Part shown: one piece after another, positions 61,176 to 64,000 of the stretch
How the letters are laid out: the number at the start of each line of letters is the position of its first letter
Numbering within the stretch: the stretch's first letter is position 1
Assembly: GCA_019637295.1 (NCBI GenBank)
Contig: JAHBVX010000003.1
Location: 186,001 to 250,000, forward strand
DNA: 64,000 nt
Direction: 5' to 3'
Origin: Polyangiaceae bacterium
GTDB lineage: Bacteria > Myxococcota_A > Polyangia > Polyangiales > Polyangiaceae
Notes under the pieces: model-generated
Databases searched by the model: none
The model's input: the letters and a program-made list of their open reading frames with translations, nothing else
Told to the model about the DNA's origin: nothing
Program-made: the position numbers and the translations under genes

Positions 61176-61826
61176 TCAGAACCAGCCACCGATACCGACG
61201 TTCACCAGCGCGATGGTCCGGTAGCGTCGGTCTCGGTCGTCTTGGTCGTCGCCCGTGAAATCGATGTCCAGGGTGGGGCCGAACAAGATGCCGAAGTGCG
61301 GCACCGGCGCGAGGATGAACATCGCCTCGGCGGTGAACGCCATGCCGGAGTCGTCGCCGCCGGGATCGTCGTCCGTGGAGTGATAGGTGAAGCCGCCGCG
61401 AGGCCAGAACCCGATCACGGGGGTGAACATGATCGCGTAGCCGACTCGCGGTGCGAAGATGAACGCCTCGTTGTCCTGGTCGTTGTTGCCACTCTCGACG
61501 TTCGAGGAGGCATAGCCCAGGGAGCCGCCGATGCTGAGCGAGTCGATGACGAAGTAGTCGAAGCCGACGCGCGGGACCTCGAACGGGCTGTAGAAGCCTC
61601 GGCCCCCGGTCCAGCCGAGCTGTATGCTCGTGTCGGACACGTTCACCGAGTTCCCGTTCGGCAGCTCCTGACGGACCCGAGAGAAGTGGATCCCGAACAG
61701 ACGCTCGCCGAACAGGGCGGCCACGCCTTGGGCGCCGAACTCGTCGGGCCCGGCGGCCGCCGCGGGAGCGGCGACGAACCCAGAGGTCAGCAGGGTGCAC
61801 AGAGTCAGTACCTTGATTTGCTGCAT
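61176..61826 (-). CDS. Secreted/outer-membrane beta-barrel-like protein
   Basis: The 216-residue product starts at ATG 61826 (MQQIKVLTLC), with AAGGAG 6 bp before it. A signal peptide (TLLTSGFVAAPAAAAG) leads to a mature beta-rich part: FGIHFSRVRQEL, TSIQLGWTGGRGFYSP, VGFDYFVIDSLSIGGSLGYASS, FAPRVGYAIMFTPVIGFWPRGGF, AEAMFILAPVPHFGILFGPTLDIDF, TIALVNVGIGGWF. It ends in the aromatic C-terminus of outer-membrane proteins. An acidic loop (DDDPGGDDSG, DFTGDDQDDRDRR) is notable. A minus-strand promoter candidate is TTGGCC, 16-bp spacer, TACAGT, about 20-40 bp upstream. Confidence 0.82.
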   Translation of the reverse strand: MQQIKVLTLCTLLTSGFVAAPAAAAGPDEFGAQGVAALFGERLFGIHFSRVRQELPNGNSVNVSDTSIQLGWTGGRGFYSPFEVPRVGFDYFVIDSLSIGGSLGYASSNVESGNNDQDNEAFIFAPRVGYAIMFTPVIGFWPRGGFTYHSTDDDPGGDDSGMAFTAEAMFILAPVPHFGILFGPTLDIDFTGDDQDDRDRRYRTIALVNVGIGGWF

Positions 61827-61919
61827 GACGATCTCCTTCGAATTCTCACTGTACATCGACTCGAGAGCTGGCCAACGCCGCCGTCGCTGGTGGGAACTGC
61901 GTCATTGCTCGACGACCCT

Positions 61920-63653
61920 TCAATCCGCGAGCCCAAGGGAATTGGCCACACCGCCAGCCAGCGACTGGGCGAGCTCGAGCGTTGCGCTCTCGAGCTCGCT
62001 GATACGCTCCGGCGCGTCCACCTCGGCGCGCAGGTCCACGTAGATCTTGAGCTTGGGCTCGGTGCCGCTCGGCCGCACCAGGACACGGCCCCTCGGGCCG
62101 AGCATCAACGCGATGAGCTCGGTGTTCGGCAGCCAACGCGGGCGCGCTTCGCCTCCCTCCCGAAAGTCGACGACCTCGCTGACAGCGAAGCCATCGACCT
62201 CGGATGGGGGCGCGGAGCCAAGTCGCTGCATGGCCGCGGCGATACGCGCCGCGCCTTGGGCGCCGGGCAGAGTCACGCTCTTCTGCACGCTGACCCACAA
62301 ACCGTGCCGCACGTAGAGCCGATGCAGGTGCTCGAGGATGGTGGTGCCCTCTGCGCGGCAGCGGGCCGCGAGGTCCGCGAACAAGAGCGCTGCGCTGATC
62401 CCGTCCTTGTCGCGGACGATACGGCCAACCGAGTAGCCCAGGGCCTCCTCGTAGCCGAAGCAGAAGCGCAGGTGCTCGTCCCGCTCGAGATCCAGGGCGG
62501 CGTTCCAAATCCACTTGAAGCCCGTCAGCGTCTGCTCGAAGCGAGCCCCATGGGCACGCGCGATGTCGCCCAACATGGGCGACGAAACGATGGACGACGC
62601 CACCAGCGGTCGCGGCGCCCTGAGCGCCTGGGACAGCATCAGATCCGCCAGCAAGACGCCGATCTGGTTACCCGACAGCTGGACCATGCGGCCGGTGGCG
62701 GTTGCGACGCAGACCGCGAGCCGGTCCGCGTCTGGATCGTTGGCCAAGATGAGCTCCGCGCCCTCTGCTTTCGCCAACGCGAGAGCGAGATCGAGGGCCC
62801 CCGGCTCCTCGGGGTTCGGAAAGCGGACCGTCGGGAAGGTGCCGTCGGGCTCGGACTGCTCCGCCACCAGCTGCAGCCTGGCGTAGCCCGCGCGCGCGAA
62901 CGCGCGCGTGAGCAACTTGGCGCCCACGCCGTGCATGGCCGTGTACACGATGGGGAAGTCTCGGTCGAACCGGCCGGTGGGTCGCACCGCGTCGATCTCG
63001 TCCAGGTAGCGCTCGATGAGCGACGCCGGAACGCGCTCCGCGCGGTCGAACGCGGCCTCCGCGAGCGGCACGCGGTCCGCCCGCTCCACCCGCTCGATGG
63101 CCTCGGCGATCTCACGATCCCACGGGGGCACGATCTGCGCCGCGTTCGGCGCGTACACCTTGTAGCCGTTGTACTCCGGCGGGTTGTGGCTCGCCGTGAT
63201 CACGATGGCCGCCTGCGCCGACAGCTCCTTGGCCGCGAACGCGACGATGGGCGTCGGCACCGGCTCATCGAAGACCCGCACTGGGATCCCTGCCGCGACC
63301 AACACCGCCACCGTGACCTCGGCGAACTCGCGACTGGACAGTCGTCCGTCATAGCCGACGACGACCGGGAGCGACCTGCTGTCGGGCACCTTCTTCAGCA
63401 ACGTGTCGGCGAGACCACGCGTCGCACGGATCACCACCGCGCGGTTCATGCGAGCGAGTCCCGCTCCGACCACACCACGTAAACCTGCCGTGCCGAACTC
63501 GAGCGGCGCGTGCATCCGCTCCGACAGCTCGGCCTCGTTGCCTGCTTCGACCAGCGCCAAGAGCTCCGCCCGAGTCTCGAGATCCGGATCCTGCTCTGCC
63601 CAGGCCCGCGCCAGGTCCGCAGGACTCGCGCGCAGCCGACCCTCGATCATCAT
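61920..63653 (-). CDS. Phosphoglucomutase/phosphomannomutase (alpha-D-phosphohexomutase)
   Basis: The 578-residue phosphohexomutase starts at ATG 63653 or 63650. It has LEFGTAGLRGVVGAG near residue 60, the phosphoserine loop ITASHNPPEYNGYKVY (Ser ~147) and the metal loop ANDPDADRLAVCV. The sugar-specificity segment is FGYEEALGYSVG and the C-terminal phosphate-binding RPSGTEPKLKIYVD. The long form resembles PGM2-like phosphoglucomutase/phosphopentomutase. It interconverts glucose-1-P and glucose-6-P or a related pair. It is 94 bp from the outer-membrane gene, same strand. Confidence 0.93.
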   Translation of the reverse strand: MMIEGRLRASPADLARAWAEQDPDLETRAELLALVEAGNEAELSERMHAPLEFGTAGLRGVVGAGLARMNRAVVIRATRGLADTLLKKVPDSRSLPVVVGYDGRLSSREFAEVTVAVLVAAGIPVRVFDEPVPTPIVAFAAKELSAQAAIVITASHNPPEYNGYKVYAPNAAQIVPPWDREIAEAIERVERADRVPLAEAAFDRAERVPASLIERYLDEIDAVRPTGRFDRDFPIVYTAMHGVGAKLLTRAFARAGYARLQLVAEQSEPDGTFPTVRFPNPEEPGALDLALALAKAEGAELILANDPDADRLAVCVATATGRMVQLSGNQIGVLLADLMLSQALRAPRPLVASSIVSSPMLGDIARAHGARFEQTLTGFKWIWNAALDLERDEHLRFCFGYEEALGYSVGRIVRDKDGISAALLFADLAARCRAEGTTILEHLHRLYVRHGLWVSVQKSVTLPGAQGAARIAAAMQRLGSAPPSEVDGFAVSEVVDFREGGEARPRWLPNTELIALMLGPRGRVLVRPSGTEPKLKIYVDLRAEVDAPERISELESATLELAQSLAGGVANSLGLAD

Positions 63654-63774
63654 CCGGACGAGCCTAGTCGTCCGGTGGTGCTTCACCAAGCCCCCAAACT
63701 GCGCGGAAGTTGGCACGCCCCATGCCACCGCCCAGCCGCGCGACCGGCGCAATTTGCCACGCCTACTGCGCCGC

Positions 63775-64000
63775 TCACGGTTCGCGCGAAGCGCGTCCCA
63801 CGCCCCGCAGCCGCGCCGGGTCCACGAGTGGACCCGAATAGGCCAGCTGGCCGCAGGCTGCGCTCACGTCGTCCCCGCGCCGCACCCGCACGAAGCAGCT
63901 CAGCCCGGCGCGCGCGACGCGCTCGCGAAACTCCGCGACGCGCTCCGGGGGCGAGCCCTCGAGCCCCGCGCCGGCGACGGCATTCATCGGGATCAGGTTG
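63775..64000 (-). CDS. rlmN: 23S rRNA (adenine2503-C2)-methyltransferase RlmN, C-terminal part
   Basis: This partial gene runs off the right edge; the visible 75 codons read NLIPMNAVAGAGLEGSPPER near the edge, then FRERVARAGLSCFVRVRRGDDVSAACGQLA. That is the C-terminal end of the radical-SAM rRNA/tRNA methyltransferase RlmN, including the conserved RRGDDVSAACGQL with its methyl-carrying Cys. The radical-SAM cluster is outside the window. Confidence 0.9.
   Translation of the reverse strand, partial: NLIPMNAVAGAGLEGSPPERVAEFRERVARAGLSCFVRVRRGDDVSAACGQLAYSGPLVDPARLRGVGRASREP

Noticed and set aside
61242-63482. Long open frame on the plus strand opposite the outer-membrane and phosphohexomutase genes.
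   Set aside because: Shadow of the phosphohexomutase and barrel genes; low-complexity composition and no start signal.

Overview
The window is GC-rich DNA (roughly two-thirds G+C) packed with genes on both strands. It most resembles a member of the Myxococcota, probably a Polyangia/Sorangiineae-type myxobacterium. The clues are MopE-like Cys/Asp-repeat lipoproteins, Gly-rich lipoproteins, a GYF_2 protein, one-ExbB/two-ExbD motor cassettes, a bacterial tandem-RRM protein and many GTGA/ATGA gene overlaps. This placement is inference; no rRNA or tRNA gene was recognised.

Left third (1-24100): a 2-oxoacid:ferredoxin oxidoreductase pair (korAB) is followed by what looks like a scattered ethylmalonyl-CoA pathway block. 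It holds a RamB/PrpR-type acyl-responsive regulator divergent from a 3-hydroxyacyl-CoA dehydrogenase, meaB plus an ethylmalonyl-CoA-mutase-like B12 enzyme (ecm), and crotonyl-CoA carboxylase/reductase (ccr) divergent from methylsuccinyl-CoA dehydrogenase (mcd) and a mesaconyl-CoA hydratase-like protein (mch). Together these would carry acetyl-CoA-derived C4 units through ethylmalonyl-CoA, methylsuccinyl-CoA and mesaconyl-CoA towards glyoxylate and propionyl-CoA. Interleaved are a MopE-like lipoprotein, a membrane protein, clpS-clpA, a GYF_2 protein and a fused 5-oxoprolinase/hydantoinase.

Middle (24100-45400): two divergent proton-channel cassettes, each with one ExbB/TolQ-like and two ExbD/TolR-like genes. 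They are followed by a membrane protein that aligns with H+-translocating pyrophosphatases but has lost several catalytic residues, a SWIM/SNF2 helicase, a Gly-rich lipoprotein and a glycosyltransferase-like membrane protein. Next comes the complete elongasome operon mreB-mreC-mreD-mrdA-rodA, a tandem-RRM protein, a diacylglycerol-kinase-family enzyme and a divergent Lgt.

Right third (45400-64000): an lgt-linked minus-strand operon (secreted hydrolase, zinc-ribbon protein, small helical protein), a plus-strand operon from pepP to a DUF2238 membrane protein, an rluB-type pseudouridine synthase with two tandem lipoproteins, a ribbon-helix-helix regulator with a palindrome across its own promoter, lepA, an M16 peptidase pair, an outer-membrane protein, a phosphohexomutase and the 3' end of rlmN.

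The strongest unexplained signal is a family of three ~147-bp highly structured intergenic repeats (3013-3159 reversed, 28382-28530, 61016-61163). Each begins exactly at the TGA stop codon of the gene upstream in the same orientation. Each folds into a series of hairpins, has near-perfect 10-bp terminal inverted repeats in two of three copies, and shows one compensatory base-pair change.
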